64,000 bases of DNA from Sporosalibacterium faouarense. GTDB lineage: Bacteria > Bacillota > Clostridia > Tissierellales > VENL01. Of the stretch, positions 48,027 through 57,938 are shown one piece after another (within the stretch, counting starts at the first letter, position 1; each line of letters opens with the position of its first letter). A program made the translations under genes and the position numbers. The DNA lies in assembly GCF_016765695.1 (NCBI RefSeq), contig NZ_JAETGO010000044.1, forward strand, positions 1-64,000, given 5' to 3'. Below the pieces are notes generated by a model. The model made no database searches. It had not been told where the DNA came from and was given only the letters and a program-made list of their open reading frames with translations.

Positions 48027-49947
48027 CTAATTCCCCTCCCAGTTGATTTTCTAGTCTACTTAAGATTTCTATCAAGCTTTCATAACTGCTATTGCTAATC
48101 AATTCATTAATACAATTCTCACTTAACAACAATTTGGATGTAACTTTATAAAACTCTTTAATATCCTGTGACACACTATCTTGAATTGAAACCAGAAATA
48201 CTACTCTAACTTTTTGGTCTTCATCCCATAAAATATCTTTTTTCAATACACATACACAAACAAAGCTATCTTTTGTCAATGCTTTATAGGGATGGGGCAT
48301 TGATATCCTATTTCCAAAGGATGTCTTTGCTAACCTTTCTCTCTTCATAACTGCTTGGTAAAACTCCTTTGGAACAGACCGCCTCTTTGAAATCTTATGA
48401 CACATATATTTAATTACTTCTTCTTTTCTATTTAAATCCACATTACTAAAAAACAGATTTTCTGGATAATATTGTGCTATTTTACTCTTCTGTTTAGACT
48501 TCAAAAACTGTCTCATTTCATATATATCTTCATCATTCATAAAGAAATTCACTTCATAAACTGGTATAGGAACAGGCTCATTAATTGGAACAGTAGTGAA
48601 TATATAATCAAATTTCGAATAATCAACCTTTCCTACTGACCTTAAGTCACATGTATGCACTGCTTCAATATAATTTCTAAAGGTTTCCTTTAATTTAAAT
48701 ACAAGTAGTCTAGCACTACCAACCCCTGAAGAGCATACTAATAAAATAGTTTTCTTCTTAATTTGTGTCCTTTGTCTCTCAAGTGCCAAAGCAAATGATA
48801 GTCCAATATATCCTATCTCGTCATCATCTAATTCCTTGCATAGTCGTTGCTTGATAACTACACATGCTTGTGATGCCATTATATATGCCAAGCTATAACG
48901 CTCTCTAATTTCATTAAGGATAGGATTTTTCATTCTCATTCCATATTTTATTCTTACAGTTAGTGGTACCAAATGCTGTCCTAATGACATAATTAGTTCT
49001 AAATCGTTTCTAAAATCTATACGGAAAACTTGATAGACTTCTTCTAGCATGTCTTTTACCAGCTCACTAATTTTACTATTAATTACAATATTTCTACTAT
49101 CGTCATTCTTACTTTTAGCAATTTTTTTCCCTGCCAAATGTATTGCCAAATACTCTATTTCCTCTTTAGGAAATTCTATAGAGAATTGTTCCCCTATTTT
49201 CTCTGTGCATTTTTTTGCTAATTTATACTCCTCGTCTCCTACATATCTATCATTCTCTGTATGTAGGGAAAACACATATTTCCCCTCTCGTATTCTTTTC
49301 ATAGCAATATACATATGAATTATTAAATTCTCTATTGCAATGTCTGAGATAGCATAGGTTTCATGTTCAAAGCATTCCATTATGCAATTTTCAATTAAGC
49401 TAATCTTTCTTTTCTCTTCATCATCAAATAAGAGAGAATTTCTTGTATTTCTTTTTTCAATACATTCAGCAATACATAACCTAATCTGGAATTCATCCCC
49501 TATAGCTCTCATCCCATGATAGGGTTTTCTCTCTATTGTAATATTGTACTGATTTAGAATTTCTTCTGCTTTTTTCAAATCGTTTGTTAACGTTTTCTTG
49601 CATACACACAACATATCGCTCAAATCTTCTTTTTTCACATACTCTTTACTATTGAGAAAAAACTCCAAGAGAAATTGAACACGTTCTGCAGGAGAACTTG
49701 GAATATTTGAGTGATTTTTAGTTAAAAGTTGATTAAATTTCTTTAGATCATAAACTTCAAGCTTAGATCCACAACCATGTTTTGTAATTATTCTTGCACC
49801 ATTATCTAACAAATCACTATGCAGTTGCTTTAATAAATTTCTTACTGTTTTTGTGCTTAAATCTAATTTTTCCGCCAAACTTCCTGCCGTTTGGTAATCG
49901 TCCTGTGATAACAAGCTTAGCAGATTCGTCAATCTATCACTTAGCAT
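48010..49947 (-). CDS. PRD-containing transcription activator (LicR/MtlR type)
   Basis: 645 residues. N-terminal helix-turn-helix domains (LSTKTVRNLLKQLH and KKTLTNDLKKAE), two PTS regulation domains in the middle (His-containing IHMYIAMKR and YLAIHLAGKK), an EIIB-like domain with LLVCSSGVGSARLL (phospho-Cys) and a C-terminal EIIA type-2 domain with ISMPHPYKAL (phospho-His). Activity is expected to depend on phosphorylation by HPr and by the cognate IIB. ATG at 49945 with AGGAGATG. First gene of the beta-glucoside operon, which it presumably activates. Confidence 0.92.
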   Translation of the reverse strand: MLSDRLTNLLSLLSQDDYQTAGSLAEKLDLSTKTVRNLLKQLHSDLLDNGARIITKHGCGSKLEVYDLKKFNQLLTKNHSNIPSSPAERVQFLLEFFLNSKEYVKKEDLSDMLCVCKKTLTNDLKKAEEILNQYNITIERKPYHGMRAIGDEFQIRLCIAECIEKRNTRNSLLFDDEEKRKISLIENCIMECFEHETYAISDIAIENLIIHMYIAMKRIREGKYVFSLHTENDRYVGDEEYKLAKKCTEKIGEQFSIEFPKEEIEYLAIHLAGKKIAKSKNDDSRNIVINSKISELVKDMLEEVYQVFRIDFRNDLELIMSLGQHLVPLTVRIKYGMRMKNPILNEIRERYSLAYIMASQACVVIKQRLCKELDDDEIGYIGLSFALALERQRTQIKKKTILLVCSSGVGSARLLVFKLKETFRNYIEAVHTCDLRSVGKVDYSKFDYIFTTVPINEPVPIPVYEVNFFMNDEDIYEMRQFLKSKQKSKIAQYYPENLFFSNVDLNRKEEVIKYMCHKISKRRSVPKEFYQAVMKRERLAKTSFGNRISMPHPYKALTKDSFVCVCVLKKDILWDEDQKVRVVFLVSIQDSVSQDIKEFYKVTSKLLLSENCINELISNSSYESLIEILSRLENQLGGELDERQQ

Positions 49948-50237
49948 AGGACATCTCCTCTCTTCTTCCAAACGTGAAGACTATAAAAGTACTTTTATAA
50001 AATTAACTGATTTTTCAAAATATTTGGTCTAATATTTTATATATAAATGTTACCATCAGAGCTTTACCATATCAATTACTATTTTTTCTACATAGAAAGT
50101 GGTAATATTATTCCTTATTCTTAAATTAATTTCACTAAATCCAATAAAACCCTTGAATTTAGCTGGTTATTTATTGAGTAAATTGCATATTTATGAATTA
50201 AAATTATCTACATAGTTCTTTTAATAAATAAAAAAAC

Positions 50238-50263
50238 ATGACTTCATTATTCAGAAATCATGC
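50238..50263 (-). terminator. Second terminator behind the ATPase relic
   Basis: CATGA / TCATG stem extended by TTC/GAA with a bulge, followed by seven T on the minus strand. It acts as a backup to the hairpin at 50303. Confidence 0.6.
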
Positions 50264-50302
50264 TTAATATACAAATAATTACTTTTTTTATTATTAAAAA
50301 CT

Positions 50303-50329
50303 AAATCCGAGGTATCCTCCCTCGGATTT
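50303..50329 (-). terminator. Terminator behind the ATPase relic
   Basis: AAATCCGAGG / CCTCGGATTT stem with a short loop and a T-rich flank, directly after the stop codon at 50337. Confidence 0.85.
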
Positions 50330-50336
50330 TAATTTC

Positions 50337-51130
50337 TTACTTTTCATAACTTAACATTCTACTAATAATTTCTTTTCTTACCTCTTCTATAGCTTCAAAG
50401 TCCATATTTGGTACATAGCTTTCTTCTATACCATCATGGTTTTTCTTAGCCTTAGCAAATTCTTTAGATGCTATAGCTACTAAATCAAGGAAAATCTTTT
50501 TATCTTCTTCAATATCTTCTTTGTATACTTCTAATTTACCTTGATCTATATATTGATCTAAGTTGATTTCTTCAGCATTAAACATAGTAGCTAATTTACT
50601 TGTAGTAAGTCCGATATTTAACTCTTTTATTATTACAGTTTCTATTTTTTCAGGAACTAAAGGAGTATGATATACTTCTACATCTATACCTCTAATAATC
50701 GCTTCATTATAAACTTTCTCTAAAAGTTTTGATTTCCCAGTTCCAATTTCACCTGTAATGTAATATGTTTTATTAAGGTCTTCTAGCAAAGTATCAGTAT
50801 ACTCATGCCATCCTGTTGGTGTGTAAGCACTACCGAACAAGTGTCTGTCTTTTCCAGTAGTTGGTGATATCCAAGCATTTTCAAAAATATCACTAATAAG
50901 ATTATATATTGCAACATTTACTTGACCAATTTCTAATGCTTCTTCTACCTTCCAAGCAATATCATCTTTTATTAGCTTAGCAGCAGCTAGATATTTATAA
51001 GCTCTTCTATAAAACTTACCATTTCTCTCTATACCCTCAAGGATTACTTCTTTATTTGCTTCCATCTTCTCCACATCCCAATAATCTCCTAAGTGGATAA
51101 TCTCATCTACCGCTCCTGGATTTTTGGGGT
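50337..51130 (-). pseudogene. PRK06851-type P-loop ATPase, truncated at the N terminus
   Basis: Matches only the C-terminal half of PRK06851 ATPases, which are about 370 residues and carry two P-loop domains. The second P-loop is intact (YYITGEIGTGKSKLLEK), followed by DVEVYHTPLVPEKIETVII. The first domain is missing. Family-like coding (HVVDPKNPGAVDEIIHLGDYWD, positions about 51126-51061) continues upstream of the first ATG (51074) without a start, and ends at an in-frame TGA near 51128. A 245-residue product from ATG 51074 is possible but has no clear ribosome site. Most likely a decayed gene. Confidence 0.75.
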
Positions 51131-51200
51131 CGACAACATGTCAAGGTGTCTCATAAACACAAACTATTAGCATGCCACGTGATGATTAAAATTATACATT

Positions 51201-51362
51201 TTAGGTTCCCTTGGTATAGAGCCTGTGTATCACCATATATACGAGTTTGGAACTACTTCCCTTTTTGGCTTCTTTTTTTGCTGCTAATTTTGATTGAACC
51301 TTGTCTCCCAATTTTTCAATCATCCTATGGGAAGGTCCAATAATTTCTTCTATATTTAAATA
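51201..51362 (-). pseudogene. Short relic resembling a biotin carboxylase segment
   Basis: One minus-strand frame reads LNIEEIIGPSHRMIEKLGD and continues KVQSKLAAKKEAKK before changing character and stopping at 51201. The GPS..MIEK.GDKV.SK.AAKK pattern is what follows the N-terminal lobe in biotin carboxylases (AccC, pyruvate carboxylase). There is no start codon context and nothing before it but the end of the isocitrate dehydrogenase gene. Probably a leftover of a larger gene lost by deletion. Judged by eye only. Confidence 0.45.
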
Positions 51363-51366
51363 AGCC

Positions 51367-52374
51367 TTACAGGTCCTTTATTTTCCCTATAACTGCATTT
51401 GTAAATTCAGTAGTAGATAACTTTCCCCCAATATCTATTGTGCATTTTTCTTTATCTTTAAGTACCTCTTCTAAGGCTTTTTCAATTTTAGATGCAGCTT
51501 CAAATTCTTTTATATATTTTAGCAGCATAACACCTGAAAGTATGGCTGATGTTGGATTTGCAATATTTTTACCTGCTATATCAGGAGCTGATCCATGAAC
51601 AGGTTCAAATATAGCACAGTTCTCTCCTATATTCCCACTAGGGGCAATACCTAATCCTCCTATTAATCCGGCACCTAAATCAGATAAAATATCTCCATAA
51701 AGATTGGGTGCCACAATAACAGAATAGTCCTTTGGATTCATAACCATTTTCATTGCCATAGCATCTACTATTACATCTTCAAATTCAATATCCTTATAAT
51801 TACTCGATACTTCAGCACCTGACTTTAAAAACAATCCATCAGAAAACTTCATAATATTTGCTTTGTGTACTAGTGTAACCTTATTTCTCTTTTCTTGTCT
51901 TGCAAGGTCAAAGGCAAAGTTACATATTTTCAAACTAGCTTCTTTAGTTATTATCTTTATGCTTTCTGCCACATCTTTAGTAACCATATACTCTATACCC
52001 TTATATAAGTCTTCTGTATTCTCCCTTACAATGACCAAATCCACGCCATTATGTAAAGAATCTATACCATCAAAAGATTTAATAGGTCTTACATTGGCAA
52101 ATAGTTTGAAATGTTGTCTTAGGGCAACATTTATACTCCTAAATCCCACTCCTACCGGAGTAGTAAGAGGCCCTTTTAAAGCAATCTTATTCTTTTCAAT
52201 ACTCTTTAAAGTTTCCTCGGGTAGTGGATTGCCATATTTTTCATTAGCTAAAAGTCCCGCTTCTTGTACATCCCAAGTAATTTTTGCCCCAGTTGCCTCT
52301 ATTATTTTTGTTGTTGCATCTATAATACCTTTTCCTATTCCATCTCCAGGAATCAAAGTAATTATTCTTTCCAA
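51367..52374 (-). CDS. icd: NAD-dependent isocitrate dehydrogenase
   Basis: 335 residues of the beta-decarboxylating dehydrogenase family. The substrate segment SINVALRQHFKLFANVRP with the Ser-x-Asn pair, VRENTEDLYKGIEY, and HGSAPDIAGKNIANP identify isocitrate rather than isopropylmalate specificity. It makes 2-oxoglutarate, CO2 and NADH. Third gene of an operon with Re-citrate synthase and aconitase; 20 bases from aconitase. Confidence 0.9.
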   Translation of the reverse strand: MERIITLIPGDGIGKGIIDATTKIIEATGAKITWDVQEAGLLANEKYGNPLPEETLKSIEKNKIALKGPLTTPVGVGFRSINVALRQHFKLFANVRPIKSFDGIDSLHNGVDLVIVRENTEDLYKGIEYMVTKDVAESIKIITKEASLKICNFAFDLARQEKRNKVTLVHKANIMKFSDGLFLKSGAEVSSNYKDIEFEDVIVDAMAMKMVMNPKDYSVIVAPNLYGDILSDLGAGLIGGLGIAPSGNIGENCAIFEPVHGSAPDIAGKNIANPTSAILSGVMLLKYIKEFEAASKIEKALEEVLKDKEKCTIDIGGKLSTTEFTNAVIGKIKDL

Positions 52375-52393
52375 AATATCACCTCCCTACAAT

Positions 52394-54325
52394 CTAGTCA
52401 GCCGTTGATCTCATCATATTTAAAAGCCCGCCACTTTTTAGCATATCAGCTTGTCTCTTTGTTATATCTAAAGCTGTAGTATATTCTAAGTTCTTTGTTT
52501 GATTGAAAACTACAACTTCATTAGAATCTATGCTAGAGAGAACATCTTTAACTTCTAGTTCATCAAAAACATCTATTGAATTATAATCATCCCTATCATT
52601 AAAGGTTAATGGCAAAATTCCGTTATTAATAAGATTATTTTTATGAATTCTTGCAAATGATTTAGCCATAACAGCTTTTACTCCTAGATAAAGGGGTGCT
52701 AACGCTGCATGCTCACGACTAGACCCTTGACCATAGTTTAATCCTCCAACAATTATTCCTCCACTTAATTTCTTAGCATTTTTTGCAAAATCTTTATCTA
52801 TTTGATTAAAACAAAATTCTGATAGATAAGGGATATTTGATCTAAAGGGCAGCAAATGTGCATTTGAAGGCATAATGTGATCTGTAGTTATTCCATCCCC
52901 AACCTTTATTAAGGTTTTTCCTGTGACTTTATCCTTTAATGGATCATTCATGGGAAATGGCTTTATATTAGGTCCACGAACTATATCAATCTCTTTACCA
53001 CCATCAGCTGGTTTAACAACTAGATTGTCATAAACTAAAAATGAATCCGGAAGCTTTATATCTAAATCAACATCTTTATCAAAATCCTCAACTCCTGCAA
53101 TGTAACCCTTTATAGCCGATAGTGCTGCTATCTCAGGACTAACTAGATAAACATTGGCAGATTCTGTTCCACATCTACCTTTAAAATTTCTATTAAAGGT
53201 TCTTAACGAAATACCATTACTACTTGGTGCTTGCCCCATCCCTATACAAGGACCGCAACCACTTTCTAGTACTCTTCCACCGGCAGCTATTATCTTCGCT
53301 AGGTCTCCATTTTGAGATAACATAATTAATACCTGTCTAGAACCAGGAGATACCACAAGAGAAACATCTTCATGTATAGTTTTACCATCTAATATATTTG
53401 CTACTTTAATTAAATCCATAAAGGATGAATTTGTACAGCTACCTATTGCCACCTGAGTAAGTTTTTTACCCCTTAATTCCTTAACTGGAACCACTGCATC
53501 TGGAGAATGGGGACAAGCTATCATTGGCTCTAATTTATCTAAATCAATATCTATAACCTCATCATATACTGCATCTTCATCAGCAGATAACTGGGTAAAG
53601 TCCTTTTCTCTGTTTTGAGCCTTTAGGAAGGCTAGAGTATTTTCATCTGATGGAAAAATTGAAGTTGTAGCTCCAAGCTCCGCACCCATATTGGTTATTG
53701 TACTTCTTTCAGGAACAGAAAGACATTTTATCCCTTCACCACCGTATTCAAATACCTTGTTTACTCCACCACTAACTGTGGATTTTCTAAGAACCTCTAG
53801 AATTATATCCTTAGCACTACAGTAATAGCTAAGCTTTCCCTTTAAATTCACTTTAACAACCTTAGGAGTCTTTATAAAGTACTCTCCTCCTGCCATGGCT
53901 ACAGCTACATCTAACCCTCCAGCTCCAATTGCAATCATAGAAAGTCCACCACAGGTTGGTGTATGACTATCCGAACCAAGGAGAGTATCTCCTGGTACAC
54001 CAAACCTTTCTAAGTGCACCTGATGACATATACCATTACCTGGCTTTGAAAAGTGTATTCCATGTTTTTTAGCTACAGTTTGAATATATAAATGATCATC
54101 TGCGTTTTCAGGCCCAGACTGAAGCATATTATGGTCAATATAAGCAACGGATAATTTTGTTTTTACTTTATCTATATTCATAGCTTCAAATTGTAAATAT
54201 GCCATTGTACCTGTTGAATCTTGAGTTAGAGTTTGATCTATTCTTATTCCTATTTCATTACCTTTAATGTAATCACCACTAACCAAGTGATTTTTTAAAA
54301 TTTTCTCTGTTAATGTTAATCCCAT
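52394..54325 (-). CDS. Aconitate hydratase
   Basis: 643 residues, the compact clostridial form, single chain with fused swivel domain. [4Fe-4S] ligands are in GSCTNSS and ESGCGPCIGMG; substrate residues in DSHTPTCGGLSM and QGSSREHAALAP. It isomerises citrate to isocitrate. Middle gene of the oxidative half-cycle operon. Confidence 0.95.
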   Translation of the reverse strand: MGLTLTEKILKNHLVSGDYIKGNEIGIRIDQTLTQDSTGTMAYLQFEAMNIDKVKTKLSVAYIDHNMLQSGPENADDHLYIQTVAKKHGIHFSKPGNGICHQVHLERFGVPGDTLLGSDSHTPTCGGLSMIAIGAGGLDVAVAMAGGEYFIKTPKVVKVNLKGKLSYYCSAKDIILEVLRKSTVSGGVNKVFEYGGEGIKCLSVPERSTITNMGAELGATTSIFPSDENTLAFLKAQNREKDFTQLSADEDAVYDEVIDIDLDKLEPMIACPHSPDAVVPVKELRGKKLTQVAIGSCTNSSFMDLIKVANILDGKTIHEDVSLVVSPGSRQVLIMLSQNGDLAKIIAAGGRVLESGCGPCIGMGQAPSSNGISLRTFNRNFKGRCGTESANVYLVSPEIAALSAIKGYIAGVEDFDKDVDLDIKLPDSFLVYDNLVVKPADGGKEIDIVRGPNIKPFPMNDPLKDKVTGKTLIKVGDGITTDHIMPSNAHLLPFRSNIPYLSEFCFNQIDKDFAKNAKKLSGGIIVGGLNYGQGSSREHAALAPLYLGVKAVMAKSFARIHKNNLINNGILPLTFNDRDDYNSIDVFDELEVKDVLSSIDSNEVVVFNQTKNLEYTTALDITKRQADMLKSGGLLNMMRSTAD

Positions 54326-54339
54326 AAAAACACCTCTTT

Positions 54340-55677
54340 CTAAATTAAGCTTTCTCTATATTCATCAACTAAGTATATATTTGCTAGTTCTACCATTTCT
54401 TCTGTTGAGATATTAGTAGTTCTTCCATTTTCATACTCCTTGTCAATCCACTTCTTAATAGGGATTAGTCTTCCATCATTTTTTGAAAACTTATTTTCAC
54501 CATTTTTGTTAAAATAGCCATTTATAAAATAAGCTATGCTCGAAATACTTGAGTAATTATTAATAGCAACCAAAGGACTTCTCCCTAGAATCTTCCTTGT
54601 ATCAAAGCTATTATATATTTCTTCATTCTTTAACAGACCATCTGCGTGTATCCCTGCCTTAGTAACATTAAACTCAGAACCTACAAATGGTGTCTTAGGT
54701 GGAATTTGATAATTTAATTCCTTCTCAAAGAACTCAGCTAAATCATTGATTATCTGTAGATTCATAGTCTTTGTATTCCCCTTTAACTGACCATACTCTA
54801 TAATCATTGCTTCTAGTGGACAGTTACCAACCCTTTCACCTATACCAAACAAGGTTGTATTAACTGAAGAACCTCCATATAACCAAGAAGCCACTGCATT
54901 AGGTACTACAGAATGATAATCATTGTGTCCGTGCCACTCAATAGATTCTGATGGAACCTTTGCATAGGTTTTAAGTCCGTGGATAATCATAGGAACAGAT
55001 CTAGGTAATTCTACACCATTATGAGGAATTCCAAGTCCTAAAGTATCACAGGCCCTTATCTTGACATCAATATTAGCTTCCTTACTTAACTCCATTAAAT
55101 TTCTTGCAAGGGGTATTACGAATCCAAAAAAGTCAGCCCTTGTAATATCTTCAAAATGACATCTTGGAGTAATACCATTGTCTAAGGCATCCTTAGCTAT
55201 TCCTAAATACATGGCCATAGCCTCTTTTCTTGTTTTCTTTAATTTTTTAAATATATGATAATCAGAGCAGCTCATTAGTATTCCTGTTTCTTTTATCCCC
55301 ATTTCCTTAACTAATTTGAAATCTTCTTTATTAGCCCTTATCCAAGATGTTATCTGTGGAAATTCATAGCCCCTTGCCATACACTTCTTTACGGCTTTTC
55401 TATCCTTTTCAGTATAGAGAAAAAACTCAGTCTGTCTTATAATTCCAGAACCATTATCAAGCTTGTGAAGCATATCATAAATTCTTACCATTTGTTCAGT
55501 AGTCATAGATGTCATTGATTGTTGACCATCTCTAAATGTAGTATCGGTTATCCATATGTTTTCTGGTGGTGATACAGGTAGTTGTATATTATTAAAGATC
55601 ACTTTAGGTAATTCATCATAAGGAAATATATCCTTATACAAATTTGGTTTTAAAACATCAATAGCGTTATATTTCAT
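54340..55677 (-). CDS. Re-type citrate synthase
   Basis: Condenses acetyl-CoA with oxaloacetate to citrate with Re-face stereochemistry. 445 residues, related to isopropylmalate and homocitrate synthases but of the Re-citrate synthase branch known from Clostridium kluyveri: WITDTTFRDGQQSM, ITSWIRANKEDFKLVKEMGI, LMSCSDYHIFKK, RCHFEDITRADFFGFV, WHGHNDYHSVVPNA, GERVGNCPLEAM. The genes beside it, aconitase and isocitrate dehydrogenase, confirm a citrate rather than homocitrate role. The ATG at 55675 with AGGAGG is preferred to a longer upstream frame. No Si-type citrate synthase is in the window. Confidence 0.9.
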   Translation of the reverse strand: MKYNAIDVLKPNLYKDIFPYDELPKVIFNNIQLPVSPPENIWITDTTFRDGQQSMTSMTTEQMVRIYDMLHKLDNGSGIIRQTEFFLYTEKDRKAVKKCMARGYEFPQITSWIRANKEDFKLVKEMGIKETGILMSCSDYHIFKKLKKTRKEAMAMYLGIAKDALDNGITPRCHFEDITRADFFGFVIPLARNLMELSKEANIDVKIRACDTLGLGIPHNGVELPRSVPMIIHGLKTYAKVPSESIEWHGHNDYHSVVPNAVASWLYGGSSVNTTLFGIGERVGNCPLEAMIIEYGQLKGNTKTMNLQIINDLAEFFEKELNYQIPPKTPFVGSEFNVTKAGIHADGLLKNEEIYNSFDTRKILGRSPLVAINNYSSISSIAYFINGYFNKNGENKFSKNDGRLIPIKKWIDKEYENGRTTNISTEEMVELANIYLVDEYRESLI

Positions 55678-55725
55678 TACAGTTCCTCCTAACGTATTAT
55701 GAAAGATATTAATTTTTACTTGCAT

Positions 55726-56300
55726 ATTTAATGTAGAAGCTTTCTTTATTTTTAATTCATCATAATCCAGTCATCGCTCTTTTCATAGCTTCTTGTTATC
55801 ATTCATTTTACCATGTATGTTTTTAATATTCAAGCAGAAAATGCAAGTTTAATTTAAAAATCCTTCATTTTAAGTATATTTTGTTACGTTTTATTAATAA
55901 TTTTTCTTTAGAAACATATGTAAATAACCCTATTACAAGACTAAAATATAGTGTCTAATAATAGGGTTTAGTTTTTTATAGCTATGTCTTTATTTAAATC
56001 ATAAATACCGCTATATATATCCATTGATAGTTAATTTTGGTAATTATTGGATTTACGTCAATATCTCCTACTCAAAAAGTGTGATATTTTATGCAGAAGG
56101 TACATTTTACGACATGCTTCTTCCTTTTTAATATATAGCGTAACTATTACTGATTCTTACGTGATATCTAAAATATAATTATCTCTGTTTATGACTTTCT
56201 GTAAGATACCTTCATTAGAATAATTACTATCATAATATATATAAATATAAAGTATTATAAGAAAAATAGTAATATTGAACTAACTATTTGCAAACTTTCC
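55726..56300. other. Intergenic region before the citrate synthase operon
   Basis: About 575 AT-rich bases between the citrate synthase start and the recombinase end. It should hold the minus-strand promoter of the operon. One notable structure: AACCCTATTA (55926-55935) pairs with TAATAGGGTT (55959-55968), with an inner AGAC/GTCT pair, and a plus-strand T-tract follows (TAGTTTTTT), looking like a terminator in the direction opposite to the genes. The rest shows no open frame I trust. An attachment site for the recombinase could lie here but I cannot define one. Confidence 0.55.
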
Positions 56301-56325
56301 AAAAATAAAAGGACCCTTAGGTCCT
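56301..56325 (-). terminator. Terminator of the recombinase gene
   Basis: AGGACC / GGTCCT stem with a four-base loop (56310-56325) touching the stop codon, then a T-rich run on the minus strand. Confidence 0.88.
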
Positions 56326-57890
56326 CAAAAGTTCCAAACTATCTTAACTTTTTGTTTCTTCCTATTTTTATCCTTTTCTCCTACCTCAATATGATCTATT
56401 AGTTCATTCACCATTGTACTTGATAACTTATCAAATGACTTGTATTTCTTTACTGTCTCATACCACTTATCGATAGTACTAAGACTCTCTTTCAAGCTTT
56501 GAACTTCTTCTTTTAGCAAGTTCTGTCTTTCCTGCAATTGCTCTTTATCCTTTATAAAACCATTGTTCAACTCATTAAATTGCTCCTGATTAATATGACC
56601 CTTATACTTATCTATATATAAATTTTTAATAATCTCTTCTTTTTCTTTTATTCTCTTAGCTAATCTTGAAATCTCTTTTTTCTTCCTTTTTGCTAATTGA
56701 GCTATTTCATCTTCCTGTTTAAGTCTATATACTAAATTATCATCGGATACATTCTTAATATGACTTCTTACCTTTTCTAAGACTATATCTTCTAGTTTAT
56801 CTAGACGAATACTATGACTAGTACATAAATTCTTTCTAGGGTCTCTTGCATATAGCTTGCATCTGAGATATTCATATGCTTTTCCAGATCTTACCTTATT
56901 TAAAATACTTCCACAATCCATACATCTAACTTTATTGGCAAAGATATGTGTCTTCCCCTTCCCAGTACTTCTTGTTCTTTTTTTTATTTTCTCTTGAACT
57001 AACTTAAAAGTTCTTTCATCTATTATTGGCTCATGAGTATTTTCTATTAGCATCCACTCATCTTTTGGAGTTGCTATAACTTTTTTTGATTTGAAGCTTA
57101 CTTTTTTTCTTTTCCCCTGTATCATATACCCTATATATACTTTATTTCTTAATATCCTACGTATGGTGGTTTTATTCCATAGACCATAACCATCGGTTTG
57201 AGAAGAATTCTTAAAGTCCAACCCTTGTTCTTTTTTGTATCTAGTTGGATTAGGTATTTTTTGCTCATTGAGCATATGACTTATATGTTGAGTTCCGTAT
57301 CCATCTATGTACCAGTTATATATCATTTTTATGATATTGGCAGCTTCATCATCCACTATAAGTTTATTTTTATTATTTGGATCCTTCTTATATCCATAGG
57401 GAGCGAAGGACCCAATAAATGCACCTTCTTCTCTCTTTACTTTAAATGATGCTTTGATAGCTTCACTGATATCTTCACAGTACCACTCGTTTACCAGTCC
57501 ACTAATCTGTCTTGATTTTTTGTTGCCTTTATCTAATGTATCTACGTTATCTGTAACACTAACAAATCTTACTTTCCACTCTTGAAATTCCTTGTGAAGA
57601 TATTTTTCTATTAACTCCATATCCCTTGAGAATCTTGAGAGATGCTTACAGAGTATTATATTAAACTTGTTGTTTCGTGCATCGTTTATCATTTCATTAA
57701 ACTCTGGCCTGTCTCTATCTAAACCAGAGTAGTCATCATCACTGTATATTTTATATATTGCCCAACCTTTTTCTAAAGCATATTTAGTTAAAAGAGTCTT
57801 CTGATTTTGAATACTCTCACTTTCATCAAAGTCATTGGCTTTATTTCTATCTTCATCGCTTAATCTGCAATAAATAGCTACCTTTTCCAA
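56325..57890 (-). CDS. Large serine recombinase
   Basis: 521 residues. N-terminal resolvase domain with the nucleophile S11 in AIYCRLSDED and the later FSRDMELIEKYL; recombinase domain (APYGYKKDPN, then the RILRNKVYIGYM element); zinc ribbon with CMDCGSIL and two later cysteines; and a long coiled-coil (about residues 385-470) ending in a short tail. Such enzymes integrate and excise mobile elements or sporulation insertions at short att sites. The start is TTG with GGAGGAGG. No phage, conjugation or replication genes accompany it here, so the element's extent is unknown. It may be a relic or the left end of an island. Confidence 0.92.
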   Translation of the reverse strand: MEKVAIYCRLSDEDRNKANDFDESESIQNQKTLLTKYALEKGWAIYKIYSDDDYSGLDRDRPEFNEMINDARNNKFNIILCKHLSRFSRDMELIEKYLHKEFQEWKVRFVSVTDNVDTLDKGNKKSRQISGLVNEWYCEDISEAIKASFKVKREEGAFIGSFAPYGYKKDPNNKNKLIVDDEAANIIKMIYNWYIDGYGTQHISHMLNEQKIPNPTRYKKEQGLDFKNSSQTDGYGLWNKTTIRRILRNKVYIGYMIQGKRKKVSFKSKKVIATPKDEWMLIENTHEPIIDERTFKLVQEKIKKRTRSTGKGKTHIFANKVRCMDCGSILNKVRSGKAYEYLRCKLYARDPRKNLCTSHSIRLDKLEDIVLEKVRSHIKNVSDDNLVYRLKQEDEIAQLAKRKKKEISRLAKRIKEKEEIIKNLYIDKYKGHINQEQFNELNNGFIKDKEQLQERQNLLKEEVQSLKESLSTIDKWYETVKKYKSFDKLSSTMVNELIDHIEVGEKDKNRKKQKVKIVWNF

Positions 57891-57938
57891 AGCAGTTATA
57901 CCTCCTCCTTTGGGTACTAGCAGTAATAATTATTATTT

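Larger units (their letters stand above)
49948..50336. other. Intergenic region before the PTS operon (389 bases)
   Basis: Holds the promoter of the LicR-type operon (minus strand) in its left part and two intrinsic terminators in its right part, described separately. No open frame of note; I found no convincing cre site by eye. Confidence 0.55.

Noticed and set aside
54340-55677. Homocitrate or 2-isopropylmalate synthase
   Set aside because: The fold is shared, but the sequence follows the Re-citrate synthase branch and the next genes are aconitase and isocitrate dehydrogenase.
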